A DNA stretch of 35,227 bases from Deltaproteobacteria bacterium (GTDB lineage: Bacteria > Desulfobacterota > Syntrophobacteria > Syntrophobacterales > Thermodesulforhabdaceae), in the NCBI GenBank assembly GCA_019309115.1, contig JAFDGW010000033.1, positions 1 to 35,227 of the forward strand. The letters are read 5' to 3'. This document shows, piece after piece, positions 24,271 through 32,516 of this stretch. The position numbers and the translations under genes are program-made. The notes under the pieces are model-generated. The model was not told where the DNA came from and made no database searches. It saw only the letters and a list, made by a program, of their open reading frames with translations. Position 1 is the first letter of the stretch, and each line of letters starts with the position of its first letter.

Positions 24271-24747
24271 CTAGGAAATCTTTGAGAATAACATTTCTAC
24301 GGCCTGACTAGGTGTTTCTGCAGTCCTAAGGTTCGGCAGGTTGCAAGGAGGATTTAGAGCAACGACAGGTTTTCCCATTTTCAGTGCAAGCGCCATTTCT
24401 GAAACCGTTCCATAGCTTCCGCCCACAGCGATAAGGCCGTCCGATGCCTGCGCGATGATAGCGTTGCGAGCATGTCCCATGTTCGTGGCTATGGGGATTT
24501 TTATGTAGGGATTGGCCGAATTTTTATCGGGGCCGGGAAGAATCCCTACGGTCATACCATCTGCTTCTGTCGCTCCCTTTGCTGCGGCTTCCATAACTCC
24601 ACCAAGACCGCCACATATCAGAATTGCGCCGCGCAAAGCGATAAGTTTGCCCACTTCATAGGCCATTTTTGACTCACTTTTACCAACTCTGCCACCACCA
24701 ATTACTCCAATCACAGGCAGCCTATCCTTCATTCCTGCCACCCCCAT
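24271..24747 (-). CDS. LOG-like Rossmann protein (TIGR00725 family)
   Basis: The 158-residue protein has the SLOG/lysine-decarboxylase-like fold of TIGR00725: VIGVIGGGRVG near the start, CGGLGGVMEAAAKGA, then GHARNAIIAQASDGLIAVGGSYGTVSE. The GGxxGxxxE loop and the GGxGTxxE loop (here GGSYGTVSE) resemble the nucleotide-binding motifs of LOG cytokinin-activating phosphoribohydrolases, but this branch is less characterised. No enzyme role can be assigned with certainty. The start is either 24747 or the internal ATG 24732; both have purine-rich upstream sequence. The gene overlaps the pcm stop, so translation is coupled. Confidence 0.82.
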   Translation of the reverse strand: MGVAGMKDRLPVIGVIGGGRVGKSESKMAYEVGKLIALRGAILICGGLGGVMEAAAKGATEADGMTVGILPGPDKNSANPYIKIPIATNMGHARNAIIAQASDGLIAVGGSYGTVSEMALALKMGKPVVALNPPCNLPNLRTAETPSQAVEMLFSKIS

Positions 24748-25385
24748 TTTCCTATCAGATCAACAAACCGAACTCCTCCGAGAGATGTCTTCCGTATTCC
24801 TTCCGGCACCCGTTCGATCAGCAGAAGATCCTGTGTTATGCGGTCACCTACGGGAATTACAAACCTTGCTCCCATGGCAAGCTGATCGACGAGAGGTTGA
24901 GGAACCTTTGGTGCCGCAGCGGTTACAATAATACCATCGAAAGGGGCTTCCTCAGGCCAGCCCAAAGTGCCATCTCCAACCCGGTATTCAATATTTTTAT
25001 ACCCTAGTTTGTCCAAAGTTTCTTTGGCCCTGTACAACAATGCCGGAATGCGTTCGATCGTGTAAACCCTGTCACACAGTTCCGCCAGAATTGCCGTCTG
25101 GTAACCAGAACCTGTTCCGAGTTCCAGTACCTTTTCGCTTCCTTTAAGACGCAGGGCTTCAGTCATAAGGGCAACTATGTAAGGTTGAGAAATTGTTTGT
25201 TTTTCTCCTATGGGGAGGGGGTGATCTTCGTAGGCTTGCCCGCGCAACGATTCTTCCACAAAAAGGTGGCGAGGCACCTTTCTCATCGCTCTTAAGACCC
25301 TGCTATCCTTGATCCCCCTTCCAGCAATCTGGACATCTACCATCTTCTGCCGAGCTTTTTCGTAATCCACATCTCTTTTCCACAT
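24729..25385 (-). CDS. pcm: Protein-L-isoaspartate O-methyltransferase
   Basis: Pcm methylates isoaspartyl residues in damaged proteins with SAM, starting their repair. The 218-residue chain shows the family's ARQKMVDVQIAGRGI opening, the active-site GEKQTISQPYIVALM, motif I VLELGTGSGYQTA, and the later GVRFVDLIGKWGW end. ATG 25385 has AGGA eight bases before it and matches the family start; the longer frame to 25409 overlaps the previous gene and lacks a ribosome site. It sits inside a dense six-gene operon downstream of ahbAB. Confidence 0.94.
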   Translation of the reverse strand: MWKRDVDYEKARQKMVDVQIAGRGIKDSRVLRAMRKVPRHLFVEESLRGQAYEDHPLPIGEKQTISQPYIVALMTEALRLKGSEKVLELGTGSGYQTAILAELCDRVYTIERIPALLYRAKETLDKLGYKNIEYRVGDGTLGWPEEAPFDGIIVTAAAPKVPQPLVDQLAMGARFVIPVGDRITQDLLLIERVPEGIRKTSLGGVRFVDLIGKWGWQE

Positions 25386-25395
25386 GGCCGTTATC

Positions 25396-25764
25396 CTAAC
25401 TCTTTCCATTATTTTTACCGTCGTATTTTGTTATGTACCATCGGCAAAAAGCCATTATAACCCGTGACTTTGCGTCTCCACGGATCAACCCCCTCACAAA
25501 TTCGAATAAATCTCCGTGAAAAGACTGGGCAAGCTCTTTGATGTCGCTCGTTTCAAAAAATCTAGCGAGTATTTCCTTAGCCTGTTGTGATGGGCTGGAA
25601 AACAAGAATTCACGTGGATCCTTTGGTTCAATAAAGGGATCCCAGTTTTCATAACCCATTTTCAATATTCTCTGCTGCCCTCTCTTGGACATGGATTCAA
25701 AAATTGCCCGCTTCCGACGTTCATATTCCTCTCTATCTACCTGGTCTTTAATGGAATTTCCCAT
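25396..25764 (-). CDS. Small conserved-looking protein of unknown function
   Basis: I do not recognise this 122-residue protein. It is predicted to be soluble and helical, with a basic N-terminal part (REEYERRKRAIFESMSKRGQ), a Trp/Pro segment (ENWDPFIEPKDPREF) and an aromatic C-terminal part (VIMAFCRWYITKYDG). It has no signal peptide or membrane segment, and a single cysteine. Its ribosome site, GAGGAGG, lies within the codons for the Glu-rich tail of AhbAB, and its ATG is one base beyond the ahbAB stop, so it is surely translated with that gene. A role near heme synthesis is possible from context only. Confidence 0.7.
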   Translation of the reverse strand: MGNSIKDQVDREEYERRKRAIFESMSKRGQQRILKMGYENWDPFIEPKDPREFLFSSPSQQAKEILARFFETSDIKELAQSFHGDLFEFVRGLIRGDAKSRVIMAFCRWYITKYDGKNNGKS

Positions 25765-25765
25765 T

Positions 25766-26770
25766 TTATTCCTCCTCTTCCCAGAAAAGTTTCAGGCGGA
25801 TTTTTTTGAATTCTTTTGTGCTAAAAAGAACCTTGTGCTCCGGTATTTCTATTTTCTCTGCCAGTTTTTTTGCAAACTTACGGCATTCATCAAAGTTTCG
25901 ACCATGTATCATTGCGTACAGGTTGTAAGGCCATTCGGGATGGGATGGTCTAAAATAGCAGTGGCTTACTTCGGCATGGGCGGCAAGCTTCATACCCGCC
26001 TCGTCTATCCTGTCTTCAGGGCATAACCAGACCACCATTCCATTTGCCACAAAACCCGCCTGTCTGTGATTCAGAACCGCTGCAAATCGCCGAATCCAGC
26101 CTAGCTGAATCCAGTTCGTTAGAGTGGATATGAGACTTTCTTCTGTCATTGCCAGTTTTTCTGCCAGGAAGCGAAATGGAAACCGAGTAAGAGGGAGGTC
26201 CTCCTGGAGATGCCGCACAATCTTTATGTTTTTTTTCGTGAGGGGAAAGCTATGAGTTGATCTGGAAGGGTTTAAAGCATTATCTCCGATAGTGCCTTCT
26301 TTGACAGTGTCACCTTCATCCTCCAGCACATCAAGAACCACGGCCAGCTTGAATTTTTTGATCGCAGGCAAGATCAAAAAAGGCCAGCCTCCAGCCCGAC
26401 TTGCCAGTTTTGCAACTAAGGATTTTAGGTTTTCTCCTGGAGGAACCGCGATAGTAAACCAGATATTATACTTGCACGGGCGCAGATAATTATGGCTTAC
26501 CCCGGGATATCTGTTTATTTCCATAGCCGCTCGCTCGATTTCCCCTTCAGGAACAGCCATGGCCACCAGAGAGCTTTCATATCCCAGCGCTCCTGTATTA
26601 AATATCGCGCTTATCTGGCGCACTATGCCATTTTTCTTCAGCCTTTCTATGCGCTGCATGACTTCGCCTTCCGAAATATGCAGCCTTGCACCCAGTACCT
26701 CAAAGGGTCGCACCGTTACGGGGAAAGATTTCTGTATCAAATTTAGTAGCAGGCGATCAGTCCTATCCAT
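25766..26770 (-). CDS. ahbA-ahbB: Fused siroheme decarboxylase, AhbA-AhbB
   Basis: Siroheme decarboxylase removes two acetate carboxylates from siroheme to give didecarboxysiroheme in the alternative heme pathway of sulfate reducers and archaea. The 334-residue chain holds two Lrp/AsnC-like units. Residues 1-150 match AhbA (IVRQISAIFNTGALGY; GVSHNYLRPCKYNIWFTIAVPP). Residues about 180-330 match AhbB (GWIRRFAAVLNHRQAGF; AEVSHCYFRPSHPEWPYNLY). The acidic linker DEDEGDTV-like region lies near 150-180 (VLEDEGDTVKEG). In Desulfovibrio these are separate subunits; here one gene supplies both, like NirD-NirL fusions. No ahbC or ahbD is nearby. It heads a six-gene minus-strand operon; a regulator of the Lrp family is excluded because both halves lack a free HTH-only architecture and match decarboxylase motifs. 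Confidence 0.88.
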   Translation of the reverse strand: MDRTDRLLLNLIQKSFPVTVRPFEVLGARLHISEGEVMQRIERLKKNGIVRQISAIFNTGALGYESSLVAMAVPEGEIERAAMEINRYPGVSHNYLRPCKYNIWFTIAVPPGENLKSLVAKLASRAGGWPFLILPAIKKFKLAVVLDVLEDEGDTVKEGTIGDNALNPSRSTHSFPLTKKNIKIVRHLQEDLPLTRFPFRFLAEKLAMTEESLISTLTNWIQLGWIRRFAAVLNHRQAGFVANGMVVWLCPEDRIDEAGMKLAAHAEVSHCYFRPSHPEWPYNLYAMIHGRNFDECRKFAKKLAEKIEIPEHKVLFSTKEFKKIRLKLFWEEEE

Positions 26771-26829
26771 TTCAATAGTTCCGTTTGCCGTAAGGTGAAG
26801 CCATCAGTTGGTAAATGACCGTGTTCGTT

Positions 26830-26865
26830 TTGTAATGTTATCGGTTTTTTTGTATAGCATAACAA
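26830..26865. promoter_or_regulatory. Overlapping divergent promoter-like elements (eamA and ahbAB)
   Basis: Toward the plus strand TTGTAA (26830-26835) and TATAGC (26853-26858) are 17 bases apart. Toward the minus strand TTGTTA (26860-26865) and GATAAC (26837-26842) are also 17 bases apart. All four hexamers match consensus at only about four of six positions. They occupy the same stretch in the divergent spacer, so the two genes may compete for polymerase. Confidence 0.3.
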
Positions 26866-26899
26866 CGAAGAAAGCTACCAGCGCATTGAGGTATGTACA

Positions 26900-27805
26900 T
26901 TGAAAGAAATTAAGGGCAAAATCTGGTTTGCTGCCGTTGTCGGAATACTTGCCATATCCTGTGCGTCTTTGTTAATACGCTGGACCCAGGCTCCTGCCTT
27001 AACCATTGCGGCTTATCGAGTTTCCATAGCCAGCGGGATTTTTTCATTCTTTGCCTTTAAGGAATTCCGAAAGGCTGACACCGCTAACATTACCAAAATC
27101 CATATGTTTTGTATTGTAGCTGCCGGATTTGCTCTCGCCGCCCACTTTGGTTTTTGGATCACTTCGCTTTTCTGGACTTCCGTTGCAAGCTCGGTGACCA
27201 TAGTAAATACTGCGCCCGTCTTCGTTGCGGCTCTGTCCAAACGCATTCTGCGCGAAGCTGTGCCACCTTTTTTCTGGTTTGGAGTTGGACTAACGATAAT
27301 CGGAACCGTCGTTCTTACCGGCTTTGATTTTCAACTTTCCGGGAAATTAGCGATAGGGGACCTTCTGGCACTGTTTGGCGCTCTGGCTCTGGCTGCCTAT
27401 TTAATTATTACCAGATGGATTTTGTCGGCATTTCCCTTCTTCCTCTACATTTTTTTTGCCTACGGCATAGCTGGCCTGGTTCTCATTTGTCTTTGCGTTT
27501 ATTTGGAGATTCCTACCAGAGGTTTTTCGTTTGATACCTATGGGCTTTTATTTCTGATCGCCATTGTACCTCAGTGCATTGGACACTCTATTTTTAACTG
27601 GGTTCTGAAGTTTCTGCCCGCTTTCGTTGTTGCCCTTTTGATTTTGGGCGAACCTGTGGGAGCCACCATCCTTGCTGCCCTTTTCCTGAACGAGGTTCCC
27701 AATGTGAGGCAACTGATTGCCCTGGTCATGATTGGATCTGGAATTGTCATAGGAAGTTCGGTTAATTCCCCTCTTCGAATTGACACCATGCCCGAATCCC
27801 ATTAG
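26900..27805 (+). CDS. EamA/DMT-superfamily transporter
   Basis: This 301-residue integral membrane protein has two EamA repeats of about five helices each, with ten hydrophobic segments in all (for example FAAVVGILAISCASLLI, then GDLLALFGALALAAYLII). The WTQAPALTIAAYR stretch and LGEPVGATILAALFLNE late in the chain are typical of the DMT exporters of amino acids or metabolites. The start is TTG 26900, since the nearby ATG is out of frame and soon stops; GAGG lies eight bases before it. It is divergent from ahbAB. The substrate is not predictable. Confidence 0.88.
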   Translation: MKEIKGKIWFAAVVGILAISCASLLIRWTQAPALTIAAYRVSIASGIFSFFAFKEFRKADTANITKIHMFCIVAAGFALAAHFGFWITSLFWTSVASSVTIVNTAPVFVAALSKRILREAVPPFFWFGVGLTIIGTVVLTGFDFQLSGKLAIGDLLALFGALALAAYLIITRWILSAFPFFLYIFFAYGIAGLVLICLCVYLEIPTRGFSFDTYGLLFLIAIVPQCIGHSIFNWVLKFLPAFVVALLILGEPVGATILAALFLNEVPNVRQLIALVMIGSGIVIGSSVNSPLRIDTMPESH

Positions 27806-27863
27806 GTTGAGTTACCCGTTACACAGTTCAAGTAAGCATATGAAAGGCAGGGAGGAAGTATCT

Positions 27864-28166
27864 ATGTTCATTCTTGGCAGGCTACTCGAGGCTTTGGCTA
27901 CCGTTTTGTATTTGGTATTAAACCTTTATCTGTGGATCGTCATAATAAGAGCCCTGCTTTCGTGGGTAAATCCTGATCCGTACAATCCTATTGTTCGCTT
28001 TCTTTACTCGATAACGGATCCCGTGCTTAATGTCATACGTCGTCGTATTCCCGTTTTCTTCGGCGGAATTGATTTTTCCCCTCTTATCGTCATTCTTGTT
28101 ATCTATTTTCTCCAGATTTTTCTGGTGCAGAGCATTAGGGACATAGCATATCAGCTTTTGAGGTAA
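27864..28166 (+). CDS. yggT: YggT family membrane protein
   Basis: This 100-residue protein has two hydrophobic blocks (ATVLYLVLNLYLWIVIIRALLSW and the C-terminal LIVILVIYFLQIFLV) joined by the family signature SWVNPDPYNPIVRFLYSITDPVL. YggT proteins are associated with cell division, osmotic adaptation or membrane-linked complex assembly, with no firm reaction. ATG 27864 has GGGAGGAA upstream; the frame extends back to 27780 into the eamA end and is rejected. It starts a long plus-strand operon. Confidence 0.9.
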   Translation: MFILGRLLEALATVLYLVLNLYLWIVIIRALLSWVNPDPYNPIVRFLYSITDPVLNVIRRRIPVFFGGIDFSPLIVILVIYFLQIFLVQSIRDIAYQLLR

Positions 28167-28187
28167 ATCAGCTTGAGGAGGGGAGTT

Positions 28188-28358
28188 ATGGCCATAAGTG
28201 AAGAACTCCTAAAGATACTGGCGTGTCCTAAATGCAAGAATCCGGTTAAACTTAACGAAACTGAAGATGGCCTGATTTGCGAACACTGCAAACTCCTGTA
28301 CGAGATAAGGGACGGTATTCCCATTATGCTCATAGATGAGGCCAGGCCAATCGAATAA
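28188..28358 (+). CDS. Trm112-like small zinc-ribbon protein
   Basis: The 56-residue protein has the four-cysteine ribbon of the Trm112/YcaR family: CPKC at residues 14-17 and CEHC near 37-40, then LYEIRDGIPIMLIDEA. In yeast Trm112 is the activator of tRNA, rRNA and protein methyltransferases; bacterial members are often next to LPS genes, as here with rfaE1. The start ATG 28188 has GAGGAGGGG before it. It lies between yggT and rfaE1 with 21 and 17 bases around it. Confidence 0.88.
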   Translation: MAISEELLKILACPKCKNPVKLNETEDGLICEHCKLLYEIRDGIPIMLIDEARPIE

Positions 28359-28375
28359 CTTACCGATGTCCCGAA

Positions 28376-29389
28376 ATGTTACGACATTATATTCCGCCAA
28401 AAGCAACTTATTTCTGCAGTGCGATTGATCGTTTCCCTGATGTTTCTGCCGTCGTCGTCGGAGACATCATTCTCGACGTTTTCCTATGGGGAATCGTAAA
28501 CCGTATATCTCCGGAAGCACCGGTACCGGTCGTTGAAATTCAGCGAGAGACGCGGGCACTTGGTGGGGCGGCCAACGTGGCCAATAATATAAGAGCCCTT
28601 GGAGCCTCTGTCTATCTTATCGGCAGGATTGGTGGTGACCCTGAAGGCCAGACTGTTAAAAACTTGCTGACGGAGCGAGGAATCCAGTCAGAAGGGCTTG
28701 TGGCTTCTAACCGGTGCCCGACTACTGTCAAGACCAGGATTATTGCTCATAACCAGCAGGTCGTTCGGTTCGACAGGGAGGTTAGAAGCCACCTCACGGA
28801 TCGAGAAATGAAAAGTATCGCTTCCTTTCTTGAAGATTTGCCTGCGATAGACGTGGTAATTGTATCCGATTACGCCAAAGGAGTTGTAACTCCGGATCTC
28901 ATGGAGTGGTTAAGATCCTGGACAGCACGGCGAAATATCCCGCTTGTGGTAGATCCCAAGGTTGTGAACGCGTCCTTTTTCAGGGACGTTACCGTACTTA
29001 CTCCCAACCATGTAGAGGCATCGCAGATTGCGGGTATGACTTTTGTGCCCGAGGACGACGAACACCTTTGCGATGTCGCATCCAGGATAATGGAAAAGCT
29101 GAGGTGTCAATACCTCCTGATCACAAGGGGTCCTGGAGGAATGAGCCTGTTCAGCAGGGAAAATTCTCCTATTCATTTACCCACCATTGCCCGGCAGGTA
29201 TATGATGTAACAGGTGCGGGTGATACGGTTATTGCAACCTTGAGTGTGGCTATTTGCGCTGGCCTGCCTGTCATTCACGGTGCCTACCTGGCCAATCTTG
29301 CAGCAGGGCATGTGGTCGGAGAAGTGGGAACTGCGGTAATAACTGCCCACAGGTTGAAAGAACTGGTGCAACGGAGCTGTAATCGGTGA
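28376..29389 (+). CDS. rfaE1: D-glycero-beta-D-manno-heptose-7-phosphate kinase (RfaE1)
   Basis: RfaE1 adds phosphate to C1 of heptose-7-phosphate on the way to ADP-heptose for the LPS inner core. The 337-residue PfkB-family protein begins with VVVGDIILDVFLWG and RISPEAPVPVVEI, has GGAANVANNIRALGA, and ends with the catalytic DVTGAGDTVIATL near 283-295. E. coli HldE is a fusion with a C-terminal nucleotidyltransferase; this protein stops after the kinase, so RfaE2 must be separate and is not in the window. The ATG has a weak ribosome site. Its stop overlaps the DUF4416 start as GTGA. Confidence 0.94.
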   Translation: MLRHYIPPKATYFCSAIDRFPDVSAVVVGDIILDVFLWGIVNRISPEAPVPVVEIQRETRALGGAANVANNIRALGASVYLIGRIGGDPEGQTVKNLLTERGIQSEGLVASNRCPTTVKTRIIAHNQQVVRFDREVRSHLTDREMKSIASFLEDLPAIDVVIVSDYAKGVVTPDLMEWLRSWTARRNIPLVVDPKVVNASFFRDVTVLTPNHVEASQIAGMTFVPEDDEHLCDVASRIMEKLRCQYLLITRGPGGMSLFSRENSPIHLPTIARQVYDVTGAGDTVIATLSVAICAGLPVIHGAYLANLAAGHVVGEVGTAVITAHRLKELVQRSCNR

Positions 29390-29961
29390 GCATACCTCGT
29401 GAACCTGAAAAGGCTCTTCTTTTTTGTGGTGTTCTCTATTCTGATGAGGAAAGGTTTCGTACGGCCGTGGGCAAATTGATTGACCTATTCGGTTCCCTGA
29501 ATTTTCTAACCGAGCCGAGGCTCTTTGTGGAAACGAAGTATTACGAACCGGAAATGGGTTCTCCTATTTATCGTTGCTATCTAGGATTTGAAGACCTAGT
29601 CGATCCGGGTTGGTTGGCAGATATTAAGCTGACCACGAACAATCTGGAAAATGAACTTGCTGTTTTCGGAAACCGACGGGTAAACCTGGATCCCGGCTTG
29701 CTCTCAGAGGAGAGACTTGTTCTGGCCACAGGCAAAAACTATACTCATCGTATCTACATCGGAAAAGGCATATATGCCGAGCTTACGCTGATTTATTCCC
29801 GAGGGGCTTACAGACCGCTTCCCTGGACGTACCCAGACTATCGAAAGCGTGAACTTTTACATCTTCTCGGGGTTGTGAGGCAGGAATTGATTTTTCGCCG
29901 GACCGATAAAATCCCGTCTAAACCATATAATCTGCCGGATGATTTGGAGGGAATACTGTGA
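29386..29961 (+). CDS. DUF4416 family protein
   Basis: The 191-residue soluble protein matches DUF4416: PEKALLFCGVLYSDEERF at the start, LTEPRLFVETKYYEPEMG, GYIAELTL-like KGIYAELTLIYSRG and LPWTYPDYR. No function is known; it occurs almost only in Desulfobacterota and relatives. The GTG start overlaps rfaE1 by four bases and its stop overlaps yicC by four, so it is translated within a tightly coupled chain. A soluble cytoplasmic role in nucleotide or RNA handling would fit the neighbours, but no catalytic motif is visible. Confidence 0.85.
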   Translation: MSIPREPEKALLFCGVLYSDEERFRTAVGKLIDLFGSLNFLTEPRLFVETKYYEPEMGSPIYRCYLGFEDLVDPGWLADIKLTTNNLENELAVFGNRRVNLDPGLLSEERLVLATGKNYTHRIYIGKGIYAELTLIYSRGAYRPLPWTYPDYRKRELLHLLGVVRQELIFRRTDKIPSKPYNLPDDLEGIL

Positions 29962-30845
29962 TTTTTAGCATGACAGGGTACAGCAGGGCTCAGATTTCGG
30001 AAAGCGGCTACTCCGTAACGGTGGACATGAAGTCGCTGAACGGGCGAACACTTGACGTATTGTTCAGATTCCCCAAAGGGTTTATGTACCTTGAGATCGA
30101 AGCGCGCTCCATTGTGCGCAAACACCTCCGTAGAGGTCGTATCGAGTGTGTTGTAACCGTGGACGTGGAGGATCCCAAATTAAAAGCGCCACCCATACAA
30201 CCCGATGTATTTTTATTTTACTGGAACCAGATAACAGACTTAGCTCGATCTATTCCAAATTCTTCATTTCCTACCTTGAGCGATGTTCTTAGGATTCCCT
30301 ACATTTACGACCATTCAAAGGATGAAAAACAGCAAGAACTCTTTTCAGAGCTTTTATTACGGGCTGTAAACGAAGCCGTGGAAAAACTCGTGACCATGCG
30401 CCTTGAAGAGGGCTCAATACTGGAAAAAGCATGCAGGAATCACCTTGAGACCATCGAATCCATAGTTGAATCCATTGAAAAGCGTCGAGACGAGGTAGTG
30501 GCAGATTTGAGAACTAAAATCTTCGAACGAATGAGGGAAATTCTGAAAGAATTTTCCATCGACCCGGACGAAGAAAAAATTATTCAGGAAGTGGCTTTTC
30601 TAGCGGAAAAAAGCGACATAACGGAAGAGTTGGTCAGGTTAAAAGGGCATATTAGTCATTTTCGCAAGCTACTTAATGCTGACGAAGCCGTCGATGGAAG
30701 GCAACTTGACTTTCTGGTGCAGGAAATGCACCGTGAAGCCACCACTCTAGGCAACAAGTCGGCAGATCTGGAAATATCGGTTAAGGTGGTTGATTTGAAG
30801 GCAGAGATTGCAAGGTTGCGGGAGCAGGTTCAGAATATTGAATAA
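29958..30845 (+). CDS. yicC: YicC/YloC-family endoribonuclease
   Basis: YicC proteins are RNases that degrade certain small RNAs in E. coli and Bacillus. The 295 residues begin with [12 protein letters not shown] and [15 protein letters not shown], contain helical arms in the middle, and end with the DUF1732 region [18 protein letters not shown], which is the best-conserved stretch. The GTG start overlaps DUF4416 as GTGA. It is followed by remA and gmk, the order seen in many bacteria. Confidence 0.94.
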   Translation: MIFSMTGYSRAQISESGYSVTVDMKSLNGRTLDVLFRFPKGFMYLEIEARSIVRKHLRRGRIECVVTVDVEDPKLKAPPIQPDVFLFYWNQITDLARSIPNSSFPTLSDVLRIPYIYDHSKDEKQQELFSELLLRAVNEAVEKLVTMRLEEGSILEKACRNHLETIESIVESIEKRRDEVVADLRTKIFERMREILKEFSIDPDEEKIIQEVAFLAEKSDITEELVRLKGHISHFRKLLNADEAVDGRQLDFLVQEMHREATTLGNKSADLEISVKVVDLKAEIARLREQVQNIE

Positions 30846-30874
30846 AACTGAAAACTCGGGAGGTGTGGAACTTT

Positions 30875-31141
30875 ATGGATGTGCGGGTACTTAATATAGG
30901 TTTTGGCAATGTGGTCGTGGCCAACCGTATCGTGGCGATAGTGTCTCCATCGTCAGCGCCGATGAAACGACTTAAAGAAGATGCTAAACAAGATGGGCGA
31001 CTGATTGACGCCACGATGGGCCGTAAGACCAGGGCGATTGTCATAACCGACAGCAATCATGTAATTCTGTCAGGGGTGCAAGTGGAAACGCTTGCCGAAA
31101 GGTTGACAACACTTCGGGACAAGAGCTTGCCAGCGGAATAA
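30875..31141 (+). CDS. remA: RemA/DUF370 family regulator
   Basis: This 88-residue protein has the DUF370 sequence [20 protein letters not shown], then [27 protein letters not shown] and [16 protein letters not shown]. In Bacillus RemA is a DNA-binding activator of biofilm genes; in Gram-negatives it is conserved beside gmk with unclear role. The start is ATG 30875 with GGGAGG about 11 bases upstream, rather than the GTG at 30863. It lies between yicC and gmk in the common order. Confidence 0.92.
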   Translation: MDVRVLNIGFGNVVVANRIVAIVSPSSAPMKRLKEDAKQDGRLIDATMGRKTRAIVITDSNHVILSGVQVETLAERLTTLRDKSLPAE

Positions 31142-31149
31142 ATGCTGCA

Positions 31150-31758
31150 ATGAAAGGTAGGCTTTTTGTTTTTTCTGCTCCGTCAGGGTGCGGCAAAACC
31201 ACAATACTAAAGGGTGTGTTTGAAAGGATTGATGGATTAAAGTTTTCCATATCCTCCACTACCAGAGCCCCCAGAAAAGGTGAACGTGATGGTGTGGATT
31301 ATTTTTTTATTACCGAGCAGGAATTCAGAACAAGAGTGAGGCAAAATCGCTTTCTCGAGTGGGCTGAGGTCCACGGCAATCTTTACGGAACCGACAGAAA
31401 ACAAGTAGAAGAGGCGCTCAATTGCGGGTTGGACCTTATTATGGACATTGATGTACAGGGAGCCAGACAGGTCAAATGCGCCATGCCTGAAGCAGTTACG
31501 GTTTTCATTCTTCCCCCATCTTGGAAAGAGCTGGAACGCCGTTTAAGAGATCGAAGAACTGACGACGAAGACAGCATACGTCGGAGGCTTCAAAACGCCT
31601 ACGCCGAAGTTTCCGAAGCTTACTGGTATGATTATGCCATCGTCAACGACGCTATCGATAAGGCAATAGAGGAAGTAGTCCATATTATCACAAGCTTTCG
31701 TTTGCAAACCTCCCGTCTTGCAGGCTTTATATCCGGTTTGTTGAGTCAGAAACGATGA
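31150..31758 (+). CDS. gmk: Guanylate kinase
   Basis: Gmk phosphorylates GMP to GDP with ATP. The 202-residue protein has the P-loop APSGCGKTT with Lys16 (Cys replaces the usual Ala), the GMP-binding SISSTTRAPRKGERDGVDYFF and the DIDVQGARQVK Walker-B-like strand. Its stop overlaps the rlmB ATG as ATGA, so the two are coupled. The remA gene is eight bases upstream. Confidence 0.97.
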   Translation: MKGRLFVFSAPSGCGKTTILKGVFERIDGLKFSISSTTRAPRKGERDGVDYFFITEQEFRTRVRQNRFLEWAEVHGNLYGTDRKQVEEALNCGLDLIMDIDVQGARQVKCAMPEAVTVFILPPSWKELERRLRDRRTDDEDSIRRRLQNAYAEVSEAYWYDYAIVNDAIDKAIEEVVHIITSFRLQTSRLAGFISGLLSQKR

Positions 31759-32516
31759 AGAGGTTGTGGATTACGGGAATACATCCTGTCGAAGAAGCAC
31801 TGAAAAGAAGGCCTGAAAACGTTTGTGAGATCTGGGTTGCCAGGAAAGGTGAGGCGATTGATGAGATTATTGCCACTGCGAAGATTGCCGGTGTTCCAGT
31901 CAGACGTGTTTCCAGAGACAAACTTCATGAAAGGGTAGGGCACAAGAAGCACCAAGGTGTGGCTGCGATAATCAGAAGATTTGAGTACGTTGACCTAGAG
32001 TCATGCTTGAAAGAAGGCGTTGAAGAGCGGATATTGTTGCTCCTGGATTCCGTTGAAGACCCCCAAAATTTTGGTTCAATCCTAAGAAGCGCTGCGTTTT
32101 TTGGCGTGGACGGTGTTATCATTACCGAGCATCGTTGTGTTTCTGTTACCGATGCGGTGAGCAAGGTTTCTGCTGGGGCACTATCCCATGTGCCAGTGAT
32201 TCGAGTTAAAAACCTGGTGAAAACTATGGATAAACTTAGAGAAGCCGGGTTTATGATTGCTGGGCTGGATGTGCACGCTAATGAATCAATCTATACCGCA
32301 GATCTTTCCTTGCCTCTTGCCTTGGTTGTGGGCAACGAACACAAAGGTCTTCGCCGTCTCGTACGAGAACACTGTGATCTTCGTGTGATCATCCCACCTT
32401 GCGGTAAGATTGACTCACTCAATGCAGCCGTTTCTACCGCAGTTGCCCTTGCAGAAATGCGAAGGCGCTGGCCTATTTTGCGGGTCTCTTCCCAAAAATT
32501 GCCGTCCCAACCCTGA
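31755..32516 (+). CDS. rlmB: 23S rRNA (guanosine2251-2'-O)-methyltransferase
   Basis: RlmB methylates the ribose of G2251 in 23S rRNA. The 253-residue SpoU/TrmH protein has an N-terminal L30e-like substrate-binding domain (WITGIHPVEEALKRRP) and a C-terminal SPOUT knot: SVEDPQNFGSILRSA, VVGNEHKGLRRLV and SLNAAVSTAVAL. The last 44 bases overlap the 3' end of yggS on the other strand. It ends the plus-strand operon; no terminator is visible within the overlap. Confidence 0.93.
   Translation: MKRLWITGIHPVEEALKRRPENVCEIWVARKGEAIDEIIATAKIAGVPVRRVSRDKLHERVGHKKHQGVAAIIRRFEYVDLESCLKEGVEERILLLLDSVEDPQNFGSILRSAAFFGVDGVIITEHRCVSVTDAVSKVSAGALSHVPVIRVKNLVKTMDKLREAGFMIAGLDVHANESIYTADLSLPLALVVGNEHKGLRRLVREHCDLRVIIPPCGKIDSLNAAVSTAVALAEMRRRWPILRVSSQKLPSQP

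Noticed and set aside
25766-26770. Reading the AhbA-AhbB gene as an Lrp/AsnC transcription regulator
   Set aside because: Two tandem units with the AhbA and AhbB motif sets and a 334-residue length fit siroheme decarboxylase, not a 150-residue regulator.
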